From assembly GCA_000171875.1 (NCBI GenBank), contig ABHI01000002.1:186001-250000 (forward strand): 64,000 bases of DNA, in the 5' to 3' direction. Below, in pieces: positions 34,083-42,225 of this stretch. How positions within the stretch are numbered: position 1 is the first letter of the stretch; each line of letters opens with the position of its first letter. The DNA comes from Flavobacteriales bacterium ALC-1. GTDB lineage: Bacteria > Bacteroidota > Bacteroidia > Flavobacteriales > Flavobacteriaceae. Under the pieces are notes generated by a model. It worked only from the letters and a program-made list of their open reading frames with translations, ran no database searches and was not told the origin of the DNA. A program made the position numbers and the translations under genes.

Positions 34083-36932
34083 ATGAGGTACGATTTCAAT
34101 CAAATCGAAAAAAAGTGGCAAGACTACTGGGCAAAAAACGAAACGTTTAAAGCTTCTAATACGAGTGACAAACCAAAATATTATGTTTTGGATATGTTCC
34201 CTTATCCATCTGGTGCTGGTTTACATGTTGGTCATCCATTAGGTTATATTGCTAGTGATATTTATGCACGTTACAAGCGTCATAAAGGCTTTAATGTTTT
34301 ACACCCTCAAGGTTATGATAGTTTTGGCTTGCCAGCAGAGCAGTATGCTATACAAACAGGTCAGCATCCTGCGGTAACTACTGAAGCAAATATTAAAACC
34401 TACCGTCGTCAGTTAGATCAAATTGGTTTTTCTTTTGATTGGAGCAGAGAAGTACGTACATCAAGTCCAGAATACTACAAATGGACACAGTGGATTTTTA
34501 TCCAATTGTTTGAGTCTTGGTATTGTAAAGTACATAACCAAGCTTTTCCAATTTCTGAGCTGGTAAAAGTATTTGAGAATGAAGGTAATGAAATTATAGA
34601 TGCAGCATGTGATGATAATGTTGAGGTGTTTACAGCCTCAGACTGGAATTCTTTTTCATCTGTACAGCAACAAGAAATACTATTACAATATAGATTAACC
34701 TATTTGGCAGAAACAGAAGTGAATTGGTGCCCTGAATTAGGAACCGTTTTAGCCAATGACGAAATTGTTAATGGAGTATCTGAACGTGGTGGATATCCTG
34801 TAGTTCGAAAAAAAATGACCCAATGGAGTATGCGTATTTCTGCTTATGCTGAGCGTTTACTACAAGGGCTAGATACTATTGATTGGACAGATGCTTTAAA
34901 GGATATCCAAAAAAACTGGATTGGAAAATCAGTTGGAGCGTCTGTAACATTTAATGTCATTCAGAGCGAAAGCGAAGAATCTCATAAAATAGATGTGTTC
35001 ACCACACGTCCTGATACGATTTACGGAGTATCATTTATGACCTTGGCACCAGAACACGAATTGGTGTCGCAAATCACAACTGAAGCTCAAAAAGCAGAAG
35101 TCGAAGCCTATATAGAAAAAACAGCCAAGCGAAGCGAACGCGATCGTATGGCTGATGTAAAAACCATTTCTGGTGTGTTTACAGGTGCATATGCAGAGCA
35201 TCCGTTTTCTAAAGCACCTATTCCAATCTGGATTGGTGATTATGTACTTGCAAGCTACGGCACAGGAGCAGTAATGGCTGTACCATGTGGTGACCAACGC
35301 GATTACGATTTTGCAAAACATTTTAATATTGACATTCCAAACATATTTGAAGCTGTTGATATTTCTGAAGAAGCATTTGCCTCCAAAGACAATGTAACCA
35401 TTGCTAATAGTGATTTCCTTAACGGCATGAACTATAAAAAAGCAACCAAACGTGCTATTTATGAGTTAGAACAGATAGGACAAGGTGAAGGTAAAACGAA
35501 TTACAGGTTACGTGATGCTGTGTTCTCAAGACAACGTTATTGGGGAGAACCATTCCCAGTGTATTATGTCAATGGTATGCCACAAATGATTGATAAAGCG
35601 CATTTACCAATTGTACTACCAGAAGTTGAAAAGTATTTACCAACCGAAGAAGGAGAACCGCCTTTAGGACGTGCAGATGTTTGGGCTTGGGATACTAAAA
35701 ACAATAAAGTCGTTTCAAATGATCTTTGTCATTCAGAGCAAAGCGAAGAATCTCACAACGGAGTTTATCCACTAGAACTCAATACCATGCCAGGTTGGGC
35801 GGGAAGTTCTTGGTATTTCTTCCGTTATATGGAAGATGCCATGCGAGATGAAACTTTTGCAAGCGAAGACGCGCTTAAATATTGGGAAAACGTAGATTTA
35901 TATATTGGCGGTAGTGAACATGCCACAGGCCACTTACTCTACTCACGTTTTTGGGTAAAGTTCATGAAAGACCGAGGCTTTATTGGTGTTGATGAACCTT
36001 TTAAAAAGTTGATTAACCAAGGGATGATTTTGGGGACTAGTGCTATTGTATATAGAATTTCAGGTACAAAAACTTACGTGTCTAAAGGGTTAAAAGAAAA
36101 TCATAAGGTAGAAGAAATTAGAGTAGATGTAAATATTGTAAATGCTTCTGATGAAATTGATGTGGAAAAATTAAAGCAATGGCAACCGCAATTTAAAGAT
36201 GCCGAGTTCATTTTAGAAGAAGGTAATTACATTGTTGGTCGAGAAGTCGAAAAGATGTCAAAACGTTGGTTCAATGTTGTTAATCCTGATTCGATTTGTG
36301 AACAATATGGCGCAGACAGTCTAAGACTCTACGAAATGTTTTTGGGGCCATTAGAGCAATACAAACCATGGAATACAGCAGGTATTACAGGTGTACATGG
36401 TTTCTTAAAGAAACTATGGAAATTATATGTAGGTCAAGAATCCTTAAATGTCAATGACGTAGAGCCAACAAAAGACAACTTAAAAACACTACATAAAACC
36501 ATAAAAAAAGTAGAAGAAGATATTGAAAATTTCTCTTTTAATACGTCGGTGTCTACCTTTATGATTGCTGTTAATGAACTAACAGCACAAAAGTGTACAA
36601 GCAAAAAGATACTAGAACCATTATTGGTTTTAATTTCACCTTATGCACCACATATTGCAGAAGAATTATGGCAAAAAATAAGAAATGAGTCTTCTATTTC
36701 TACAGCGCCTTTCCCAAAGTTTGATCCAAGTCATTTGATAGAGAGTAGCAAGAATTATCCTATTTCATTTAATGGTAAAATGCGTTTTACTATGGAGTTA
36801 CCTATGGATATGAGTAAAGATGATATTGAAGCTGCAGTTATGGCTCATGAGAAAACGATTGCGCAATTAGATGGTCGTGCACCTAAGAAAGTGATTGTTG
36901 TTCCTGGTAAGATTGTGAATATAGTAGGATAA
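34083..36932 (+). CDS. leuS: Leucine--tRNA ligase with two repeat-derived in-frame inserts
   Basis: The 949-residue class Ia synthetase charges tRNA-Leu and edits mischarged norvaline or isoleucine. HIGH appears as HVGHPLG (about residue 50), KMSKR near residue 724 (EKMSKRWFNVV), with the CP1 editing domain (TTRPDTIYGVSFMTLAPEHE, YGTGAVMAVPCGDQRDYDF) between, and the TMPGWAGSSWYFFRYM segment. Residues 292-301 (VIQSESEESH) and 549-558 (CHSEQSEESH) are extra loops encoded by a dispersed repeat. It is about 100 residues longer than the E. coli enzyme, as in other Bacteroidota, which also have extra inserts near HNQAFPISELVKVFENE and before KMSKR. A SemiSWEET gene starts 5 bases on. Confidence 0.97.
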   Translation: MRYDFNQIEKKWQDYWAKNETFKASNTSDKPKYYVLDMFPYPSGAGLHVGHPLGYIASDIYARYKRHKGFNVLHPQGYDSFGLPAEQYAIQTGQHPAVTTEANIKTYRRQLDQIGFSFDWSREVRTSSPEYYKWTQWIFIQLFESWYCKVHNQAFPISELVKVFENEGNEIIDAACDDNVEVFTASDWNSFSSVQQQEILLQYRLTYLAETEVNWCPELGTVLANDEIVNGVSERGGYPVVRKKMTQWSMRISAYAERLLQGLDTIDWTDALKDIQKNWIGKSVGASVTFNVIQSESEESHKIDVFTTRPDTIYGVSFMTLAPEHELVSQITTEAQKAEVEAYIEKTAKRSERDRMADVKTISGVFTGAYAEHPFSKAPIPIWIGDYVLASYGTGAVMAVPCGDQRDYDFAKHFNIDIPNIFEAVDISEEAFASKDNVTIANSDFLNGMNYKKATKRAIYELEQIGQGEGKTNYRLRDAVFSRQRYWGEPFPVYYVNGMPQMIDKAHLPIVLPEVEKYLPTEEGEPPLGRADVWAWDTKNNKVVSNDLCHSEQSEESHNGVYPLELNTMPGWAGSSWYFFRYMEDAMRDETFASEDALKYWENVDLYIGGSEHATGHLLYSRFWVKFMKDRGFIGVDEPFKKLINQGMILGTSAIVYRISGTKTYVSKGLKENHKVEEIRVDVNIVNASDEIDVEKLKQWQPQFKDAEFILEEGNYIVGREVEKMSKRWFNVVNPDSICEQYGADSLRLYEMFLGPLEQYKPWNTAGITGVHGFLKKLWKLYVGQESLNVNDVEPTKDNLKTLHKTIKKVEEDIENFSFNTSVSTFMIAVNELTAQKCTSKKILEPLLVLISPYAPHIAEELWQKIRNESSISTAPFPKFDPSHLIESSKNYPISFNGKMRFTMELPMDMSKDDIEAAVMAHEKTIAQLDGRAPKKVIVVPGKIVNIVG
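34956..34985 (+). repeat. Dispersed repeat copy 1 inside leuS
   Basis: The sequence GTCATTCAGAGC followed by GAAAGCGAAGAATCTCAT closely matches the second copy 743 bases downstream and a degenerate intergenic copy at 24451-24478. Here it is read as VIQSESEESH within the CP1 editing domain between two beta-strands. It contains one base more than copy 2, shifting the frame of its first half. Confidence 0.85.
35728..35755 (+). repeat. Dispersed repeat copy 2 inside leuS
   Basis: GTCATTCAGAGC followed by AAAGCGAAGAATCTCA, read in a different frame from copy 1 over its first half as CHSEQSEESH. It lies in a loop ahead of the TMPGWAGSSWYF segment. The shared 3' half (AGCGAAGAATCTCA) is read in the same frame in both copies. 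Confidence 0.85.
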
Positions 36933-36937
36933 AAGCA

Positions 36938-37207
36938 ATGGAAAATATAGATTATATTGAAATCATTGGTTTGTGTGCGGCTTTTTTAACTACAGCATCA
37001 TTTCTTCCACAAGTATATAAAACGTGGAAGACTAAAGATGTATCTGGTTTGTCCTTACCAATGTTAACTATGTTTTTTACTGGCGTTGTACTTTGGTTAA
37101 TTTATGGTCTATTGTTAAAAAGTCCATCTCTAATTTTAGCTAATGGTATTACTACAATCTCTATAATGTTATTGTTTATATTTAAAATAAAATATCGGAA
37201 TAGATAA
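36938..37207 (+). CDS. SemiSWEET-type small sugar transporter (PQ-loop)
   Basis: The 89-residue protein has three membrane spans and the PQ-loop motif at ASFLPQVYKTWKTKDVSGLS (about residues 21-40), with WLIYGLLLKSPSLILANGI in the third helix. SemiSWEETs form homodimers that move sugars by alternating access through the inner membrane. Length and single triple-helix bundle match the family. It starts 5 bases after the leuS stop and is likely cotranscribed, with two further small envelope genes behind it. The sugar cannot be predicted. Confidence 0.9.
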   Translation: MENIDYIEIIGLCAAFLTTASFLPQVYKTWKTKDVSGLSLPMLTMFFTGVVLWLIYGLLLKSPSLILANGITTISIMLLFIFKIKYRNR

Positions 37208-37221
37208 ATTAATATCAAGTA

Positions 37222-37581
37222 ATGAGACTTAAGCTAAAAAGAAACGATAAAATTGGATTATTTTTCTTTGTGGCTTTTGTACTGAGCTCATCACTAATCT
37301 GGTTGTTTGAAGAACGTTTTAATAAGCAGCAATGGAGAAGTCAACCTACAACACGTTATAAAATGGTAGACGATCTCATAGAAAGTCAATTACTAATTGA
37401 TAAAACTGAAAATGAAGTCATTGTGCTTTTAGGGAAACCTAATTCAAGCTCTACTATCGAAAAGGATGTATTTGCATACGGACTAGGAGAACAGCCAAGC
37501 TTTTTTAAATCTAAACAAGAGCAGCTAATTATAATTTTTGTAAATCAGAAGGTTGTAAAAGTTACTTTAGCTCAAGACTAA
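37222..37581 (+). CDS. Membrane-anchored protein with a BamE/SmpA-like domain
   Basis: The 119-residue protein has an N-terminal span (IGLFFFVAFVLSSSLIWLF) and a C-terminal domain with LLIDKTENEVIVLLGKPNSS then VFAYGLGE and EQLIIIFVNQKVVKVTL. The K-T-E-x-E-V-I-x-L-L-G-K-P pattern is that of the SmpA/OmlA (BamE) fold, but no lipobox is present, so it is not BamE itself. It lies 14 bases after the SemiSWEET gene. Function unknown; the fold call is by motif only. Confidence 0.7.
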   Translation: MRLKLKRNDKIGLFFFVAFVLSSSLIWLFEERFNKQQWRSQPTTRYKMVDDLIESQLLIDKTENEVIVLLGKPNSSSTIEKDVFAYGLGEQPSFFKSKQEQLIIIFVNQKVVKVTLAQD

Positions 37582-37612
37582 TAATGTTGATTAATAGAAA
37601 CTCAGAACTAAA

Positions 37613-37921
37613 ATGAAAAATTTTACCACAGTGTGTTTTTTGCTATTAGTCATGGCATGTGCAAACCCAAAAATAGAAAAACAAGTTGTTGAATTGTCTT
37701 GTGGACAATGTCAATTTGGATTAACCACACAAGAAGGATGTGATTTAGCAGCTCGTATAGATGGTAAATCTTATTTTGTTGATGGCGCAGATATAGACGA
37801 GTTTGGTGATGCCCACGATAAAGACAGTGGGTTTTGTGAAGTTGTACGTAAGGCTGAGGTTGAAGGTGAGGTTATCGATGGTCGTTTTAAAGTGGCATCT
37901 GTAAAAATGCTAGATCAATAG
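37613..37921 (+). CDS. DUF6370 family lipoprotein
   Basis: The 102-residue protein has a lipobox (TVCFLLLVMACANPKIEKQ, Cys16) and the cysteine motif LSCGQCQFGLTTQEGCDLAA, followed by ARIDGKSYFVDGADIDEFGD and SGFCEVVRKAEVEGEV. I associate this pattern with the DUF6370 family of small Bacteroidota proteins. The CGQC pair could bind a metal or form a disulfide. It ends the leuS operon. The 144-base gap after it holds a repeat-like hairpin (37935-37985). Confidence 0.78.
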   Translation: MKNFTTVCFLLLVMACANPKIEKQVVELSCGQCQFGLTTQEGCDLAARIDGKSYFVDGADIDEFGDAHDKDSGFCEVVRKAEVEGEVIDGRFKVASVKMLDQ

Positions 37922-37934
37922 GTTGATTTTTTTA

Positions 37935-37985
37935 GTCACGTCAATTCGAGTGAAATGCTCTTTTAGCATTTTGTATAGAGAATCT
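37935..37985. repeat. Imperfect palindrome, dispersed-repeat-like or terminator
   Basis: GTCACGTCAATTCGAG is followed by the hairpin AAATGCT-CTTTT-AGCATTT (37953-37971) and TGTATAGAGAATCTTA. The outer ATTC and GAAT also pair. This resembles the short intergenic palindromes common in flavobacteria (TCAATTCGAG...GAGAATCT). It could also end the leuS transcript, although only a short T run follows the stem. Confidence 0.45.
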
Positions 37986-38065
37986 TATAAACCTGACAAA
38001 ATTTCCTAACACCAATTTGGCGCACTATTTGCTATCTTTATACTAATAATATTAAATAAAAAATT

Positions 38066-38770
38066 ATGAACGGAATGATGGGATATTATGTACTAATCGG
38101 TGCTATTGCTTTAGTAAGTTGGTTAGTGAGTAACACTCTTAAACGCAAATTCGCTAAATACTCTAAAGTACAGTTGCGCAATGGTTTAAGTGGCCGAGAA
38201 ATTGCAGAGAAAATGTTGGCAGATAATGGTGTTTTTGATGTTGAAGTTATTTCAACTCCAGGACAATTGACAGATCATTACAATCCGAAAAATAAAACTG
38301 TAAACCTGAGTGAAGCAGTTTACAATCAGCGTAATGCGGCTGCGGCTGCGGTAGCAGCTCATGAATGTGGACATGCCGTACAACATGCACAAGCTTATAG
38401 CGCTTTGGGAATGCGCTCTGCTCTTGTACCAATTGTTAGCGTAACTTCAGGTATGTCACAATGGCTCGTAATAGGTGGATTAGTATTAGGAGCAGCTGCA
38501 GGAGTTGGATTAGGCTATTGGGTTGCTGTAGCTGGTTTGGCATTTATGGGTTTCGCAACGCTTTTTAGTTTTATCACTTTACCTGTAGAATATGATGCTA
38601 GCAATAGAGCTTTGGCTTGGTTAAAGAATAAAAATATGGTAACACCAGAAGAGTATAAAGGTTCTGAAGATGCCCTTAAATGGGCTGCTAGAACGTATTT
38701 AGTTGCAGCTATTGGTGCTTTAGCCTCTTTATTATACTGGGCGCTGCAGGTATTTGGCGGACGAGATTAA
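38066..38770 (+). CDS. Zinc metallopeptidase of the YugP-like membrane family
   Basis: The 234-residue membrane protein has an N-terminal span (YYVLIGAIALVSWLVSN), the zinc-binding HExxH motif AAHECGHAVQHAQAY (His99, Glu100, His103), and further spans at about 120-145, 150-175 and 210-228. The third ligand is likely in LPVEYDASNRALAW (Glu or Asp about residue 186). The family (neutral zinc metallopeptidase, B. subtilis YugP-like) is widespread but its substrate is unknown. It is followed by a strong bidirectional terminator shared with rng. Confidence 0.92.
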   Translation: MNGMMGYYVLIGAIALVSWLVSNTLKRKFAKYSKVQLRNGLSGREIAEKMLADNGVFDVEVISTPGQLTDHYNPKNKTVNLSEAVYNQRNAAAAAVAAHECGHAVQHAQAYSALGMRSALVPIVSVTSGMSQWLVIGGLVLGAAAGVGLGYWVAVAGLAFMGFATLFSFITLPVEYDASNRALAWLKNKNMVTPEEYKGSEDALKWAARTYLVAAIGALASLLYWALQVFGGRD

Positions 38771-38787
38771 GAAAATCTATAAAAAAC

Positions 38788-38821
38788 AAAAAGCCCAACT
38801 GAAATTTCAGTTGGGCTTTTT
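38788..38821. terminator. Bidirectional terminator, 34-base perfect palindrome
   Basis: AAAAAGCCCAACTGAAA and TTTCAGTTGGGCTTTTT are perfectly complementary without a loop in sequence. It separates the convergent zinc peptidase (stop 38770) and rng (stop 38831), with T-rich ends in both directions. Confidence 0.9.
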
Positions 38822-38830
38822 TAATAGATA

Positions 38831-40375
38831 TTATTTGATTTTGTTACCATCTTTATCGTAAAAATGGTATTCAAGATAAGTGTAAGCATCTCTAGGTAAA
38901 ACTTTTACCCATTTTTTATGTTCAACAAACCATTTTGAACGTGGTGATGGAAACCCTTTGGTTAAAAAGGCTGCTATAAAAGGATGTGCATTTAGTGTTA
39001 CCTTTTTATAGTCTTTTTTGAAAATACGTTGTAGATCTTGATTGATACGTTCCACCACTTTAATTGGTGCTTCGATTTCATCTCCTCCTACTAAATTAGG
39101 ATTTTCTTCTTTTGTTTTAATATTGCGCTCTGGCCTAACGCGTTGTCTGGTTATTTGCACTAAACCAAACTTACTCGGCGGCAATATTTTGTGCTTTGCT
39201 TTGTCGTCTTTCATCTCGTCTCTGAGATAATTGTAAAGCTTCTTTCTGTTCTCAGCGCGTCCCATATCGATAAAATCGATAACAATAATGCCTCCCATAT
39301 CACGTAAACGCAATTGTCTGGCAATTTCTGCGGCTGAAATCATATTAACTTCTAAAGCAGTGTCTTCTTGGCTTTTCTCTTTATTAGAACGGTTACCACT
39401 GTTTACATCTACAACATGTAGTGCTTCAGTATGTTCTATAACTAAATAAGCTCCTTTTGCCATAGAAACGGTACGACCAAATGATGTTTTTATTTGGCGT
39501 TCTATACCAAATTTTTCAAAAATTGGTACTCCGTTTTTATAGTGCTTTACAATAGACTCTTTTTTCGGTGCAATTTGTTGCACATAATCTTTTACTTGTA
39601 TGTATAATTCTTCATCATCGACAACAATACCAGAGAATGAATCATTAAAAATATCTCTCAAAATAGAGGATGCTTTGTTCATTTCTCCCAATACTTTTGT
39701 TGGGTGATGCGCTTTATACAATTTTTTACACATTGCTGTCCATCGGCCCAGCAAATTTTGTAAATCACTATCGAGCTCGGCAACTTTCTTGCCTTCAGCT
39801 ACTGTACGAATAATAACCCCAAATCCTTTAGGTGTGATACTTTTAACTAGTCTTTTTAAGCGGTCTTTTTCTTCTTGCGATTCAATTTTTTGAGAAATTG
39901 AAATACGATTAGAAAAAGGCACTAAGACAATGTATCTTCCTGCAATAGACAATTCTGAACTAATGCGAGGTCCTTTTGTGGAAATAGGTTCTTTTACTAC
40001 TTGTACTAAAATGGATTGATTAGACTTAATAGCATGTGCAATTTTGCCATGCTTGTCTAAATCCTTTTCCTTTGGAAAGTCTTTGAGTGTATAATCTCTT
40101 AATTTCCCTGTGCTTACACGTTTAATGAATTTTAAAAGAGAAGGTAATTGTGGTCCTAGATCATGATAGTGTAAAAAACCATCTTTCTCATAGCCAACGT
40201 TTACAAACGCAGCATTTAAACCAGGCATAACTTTACGGATTTTGGCAATAAAAATATCGCCTACTGCAAAGTCATTATCCTCTTCATCTTTATGTAATTC
40301 AATAAGTTTTCCATCTTTTAATAAGGCAAAATCAACAATATCTGAACTCGATCTTACGATTAATTCTTTGTTCAT
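38831..40375 (-). CDS. rng: Ribonuclease G/E family endoribonuclease
   Basis: The 514-residue protein cuts single-stranded, AU-rich RNA, matures 5' ends of rRNA and starts mRNA decay. It begins with an S1-like domain (MNKELIVRSSSDIVDFALLK, VGDIFIAKIRKVMPGLNAAF, VNVGYEKDGFLH), then the DNase I-like catalytic part with the metal ligands in LHVVDVNSGN and GGIIVIDFIDMG. Length matches RNase G rather than the longer RNase E, with no disordered degradosome tail. It ends LEYHFYDKDGNKIK. Transcribed convergently with the zinc peptidase, and separated from the small basic protein gene by a terminator. Confidence 0.95.
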   Translation of the reverse strand: MNKELIVRSSSDIVDFALLKDGKLIELHKDEEDNDFAVGDIFIAKIRKVMPGLNAAFVNVGYEKDGFLHYHDLGPQLPSLLKFIKRVSTGKLRDYTLKDFPKEKDLDKHGKIAHAIKSNQSILVQVVKEPISTKGPRISSELSIAGRYIVLVPFSNRISISQKIESQEEKDRLKRLVKSITPKGFGVIIRTVAEGKKVAELDSDLQNLLGRWTAMCKKLYKAHHPTKVLGEMNKASSILRDIFNDSFSGIVVDDEELYIQVKDYVQQIAPKKESIVKHYKNGVPIFEKFGIERQIKTSFGRTVSMAKGAYLVIEHTEALHVVDVNSGNRSNKEKSQEDTALEVNMISAAEIARQLRLRDMGGIIVIDFIDMGRAENRKKLYNYLRDEMKDDKAKHKILPPSKFGLVQITRQRVRPERNIKTKEENPNLVGGDEIEAPIKVVERINQDLQRIFKKDYKKVTLNAHPFIAAFLTKGFPSPRSKWFVEHKKWVKVLPRDAYTYLEYHFYDKDGNKIK

Positions 40376-40516
40376 AATGTTAATTTAAATCTAGCTCTTC
40401 ATTGAGTTAGATGGATTTTACTAAATTATTTGACACAGGATGTAATATCCAGCAAATCCTAATATACTCTATTAAATACATTGGATTCTATATCAAAGAA
40501 CGTTTTTTTAAAACTG

Positions 40517-40543
40517 AAAAAAGTAGCCATAAAAACTACTTTT
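40517..40543 (-). terminator. Terminator of the small basic protein gene
   Basis: On the minus strand AAAAGTAG and CTACTTTT pair around TTTTTATGG, followed by TT. It lies 7 bases past the stop of the gene at 40550-40639. Confidence 0.7.
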
Positions 40544-40549
40544 AACAAT

Positions 40550-40639
40550 TTATTTCTTTTTGTGACGATTAGCGCGTCTACGTTTTTTACGCTTATGCGT
40601 CGCTACCTTGTGTCTTTTTCTTTTTTTACCACTTGGCAT
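40550..40639 (-). CDS. 29-residue basic ribosomal-type protein (AURKAIP1/COX24 domain)
   Basis: This gene is too short for a normal ORF cut-off. The ATG at 40639 and TAA at 40550 give MPSGKKRKRHKVATHKRKKR then RRANRHKKK: 29 residues, 20 of them Lys, Arg or His. I recognise this as the small Bacteroidota protein with an AURKAIP1/COX24 domain, related to mitochondrial ribosomal protein mS38, thus probably a small ribosomal subunit protein. It lies between rng and HU on the same strand with a terminator right behind it. The identity is from memory and the ribosomal role is inferred. Confidence 0.85.
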   Translation of the reverse strand: MPSGKKRKRHKVATHKRKKRRRANRHKKK

Positions 40640-40679
40640 AATAAATAATGCTTTTAATTAATATTTTGTTTTAATGTTT

Positions 40680-40970
40680 TTAGTTTACTTCAACATTAGA
40701 TTTTACGCCTTCTAAAAATACTTTAGCAGGTTTAAAAGCAGGTATGTTGTGAGCAGGTATTTTTATTGTAGTATTTTTTGAAATATTACGACCAGTTTTC
40801 TCTGCTCTTGTTTTAATAATGAAACTTCCGAAACCTCTTAAATATACATTATCTCCACTTTCTAAAGATGTTTTCACTTCTTCCATAAAGGTTTCTACTG
40901 TAGCTTGAACATCTCCTTTTTCAATACCTAACTTGTCAGATATCTTAGCTACTAAATCAGCTTTTGTCAT
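40680..40970 (-). CDS. HU family DNA-binding protein
   Basis: The chosen ATG at 40970 gives the canonical 96-residue form (MTKADLVAKISDKLGIEKGD); a longer reading adds 21 unlikely residues. Signatures are FMEEVKTSLESGDNVYLRGF, GSFIIKTRAEKTGRN and the arm-tip NTTIKIPAHNIPAFKPAK, which includes the proline that intercalates into bent DNA. HU/IHF-type proteins bend and compact DNA. It lies divergent from mutY and is followed 40 bases on by the small basic protein gene on the same strand. Confidence 0.96.
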   Translation of the reverse strand: MTKADLVAKISDKLGIEKGDVQATVETFMEEVKTSLESGDNVYLRGFGSFIIKTRAEKTGRNISKNTTIKIPAHNIPAFKPAKVFLEGVKSNVEVN

Positions 40971-41075
40971 TGTTATTAATTTTAGGGTTATTATAAATTC
41001 TAAGGGATGCAAATATATGTAATTTAATTTCAATATTTCAAGCGTAATTAATTAAAATTTAAGATGATAAAGATT

Positions 41076-41083
41076 TAATTTTG
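41076..41083 (+). promoter_or_regulatory. Promoter -7 box of the mutY-ssb-gldE-gldD run
   Basis: TAATTTTG matches TAnnTTTG. A start near 41090 would leave a 15-base leader and excludes the TTG at 41081 as the mutY start. Confidence 0.55.
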
Positions 41084-41104
41084 TGTTATCATTTAAAAAA
41101 CCAA

Positions 41105-42145
41105 ATGGATTTCAAAAAAGAACTAATTAACTGGTATTCAATTCATAAGAGAGAATTACCTTGGAGAGCTACTCAAAATCCATATTATATTTGGCTTTCA
41201 GAAATCATTTTACAGCAAACGCAAGTCAAACAAGGCTTACCATATTATAATGCATTTGTTAAACAATATCCTTCTGTTTTTGATCTGGCAAACGCTTCAG
41301 AAGAATCTGTACTTAAATTATGGCAAGGCCTTGGTTATTATTCTAGAGCTCGTAACTTACATACCACTGCTAAACATATTGCAAACGAGCTCAATGGTCA
41401 ATTTCCTAATACTTATAAAGATCTAATTAAACTAAAAGGTGTTGGTGATTATACCGCAAGTGCTATTGCTTCTATTTCTTTTAATGAAGTTACAGCTGTT
41501 GTTGACGGAAATGTGTACCGTGTTTTGTCACGCTATTTCGGAATCGCTACTCCTATAAATTCAACTGTTGGAATAAAGGAGTTTAAAGCACTAGCTTCAT
41601 CTTTAATTGATACACAACAACCTGCAACATATAATCAGGCCATAATGGAGTTTGGTGCTAAACAGTGTAAACCAAAAAATCCAGATTGTAATGTTTGTCC
41701 AATCAAAGATGGCTGTGTTGCGCTTCAAAAAAACTTAGTGAAAACACTTCCTGTAAAATTGAAGAAAACTAAAGTGAGTACTAAATACTTCAACTTTTTA
41801 GTATGCATAGATAACCACAAAAACATTCTTTTTGAAAAACGAGAGCATAAAGGTATTTGGCAAAATTTATATCAATTCCCTTTAGTTGAGTCTAAAAAGA
41901 GTTTGAATGCCGATGAGTTTAGTCTTTTAAATTTAGAAAACACAGCTTTAAATTCTGCTGATTTTGATTACGCTTTATATAACGAAATTGATAAAGTACA
42001 TAAGCTTTCGCATCAACATCTTTACACTAAGTTTTGGGTTATTGAAGTAGATCAACTTCCTAAAATAGCAATTCCAATTAAGGAGCTCAAAAAGTATCCT
42101 GCACCAGTACTCATTAGTAGCTTCATTGATGAATTCGGTTTTTGA
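41105..42145 (+). CDS. mutY: A/G-specific adenine glycosylase
   Basis: The 346-residue enzyme removes adenine mispaired with 8-oxoguanine. Catalytic residues are Glu33 (LSEIILQQTQVKQG) and Asp134 (AVVDGNVYRVLSR), the HhH motif is LKGVGDYTASAIAS, and the 4Fe-4S cluster ligands are Cys188, Cys195, Cys198 and Cys204 (CKPKNPDCNVCPIKDGC). The C-terminal MutT-like domain (residues about 225-346) recognises 8-oxoG. The start ATG at 41105 is supported by the upstream promoter. It heads the conserved mutY-ssb-gldE-gldD gene order of gliding Bacteroidota. Confidence 0.97.
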   Translation: MDFKKELINWYSIHKRELPWRATQNPYYIWLSEIILQQTQVKQGLPYYNAFVKQYPSVFDLANASEESVLKLWQGLGYYSRARNLHTTAKHIANELNGQFPNTYKDLIKLKGVGDYTASAIASISFNEVTAVVDGNVYRVLSRYFGIATPINSTVGIKEFKALASSLIDTQQPATYNQAIMEFGAKQCKPKNPDCNVCPIKDGCVALQKNLVKTLPVKLKKTKVSTKYFNFLVCIDNHKNILFEKREHKGIWQNLYQFPLVESKKSLNADEFSLLNLENTALNSADFDYALYNEIDKVHKLSHQHLYTKFWVIEVDQLPKIAIPIKELKKYPAPVLISSFIDEFGF

Positions 42146-42225
42146 GTCTTAAAGAAATCACATTTTTTTAGTACTTTTAATGGAGTACTTTCAAAAAGAT
42201 TAACTTTACCAAAAATTTAATAATT

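Noticed and set aside
35031..35321. Cys-rich minus-strand ORF inside leuS
   Set aside because: It is a shadow of leuS codons; the repeated Cys and His come from reverse reading of Ala and Met codons.
41081..41104. Upstream TTG start of mutY at 41081
   Set aside because: The TTG overlaps the predicted promoter box (41076-41083), so it is not in the transcript; the ATG at 41105 fits the family N-terminus.
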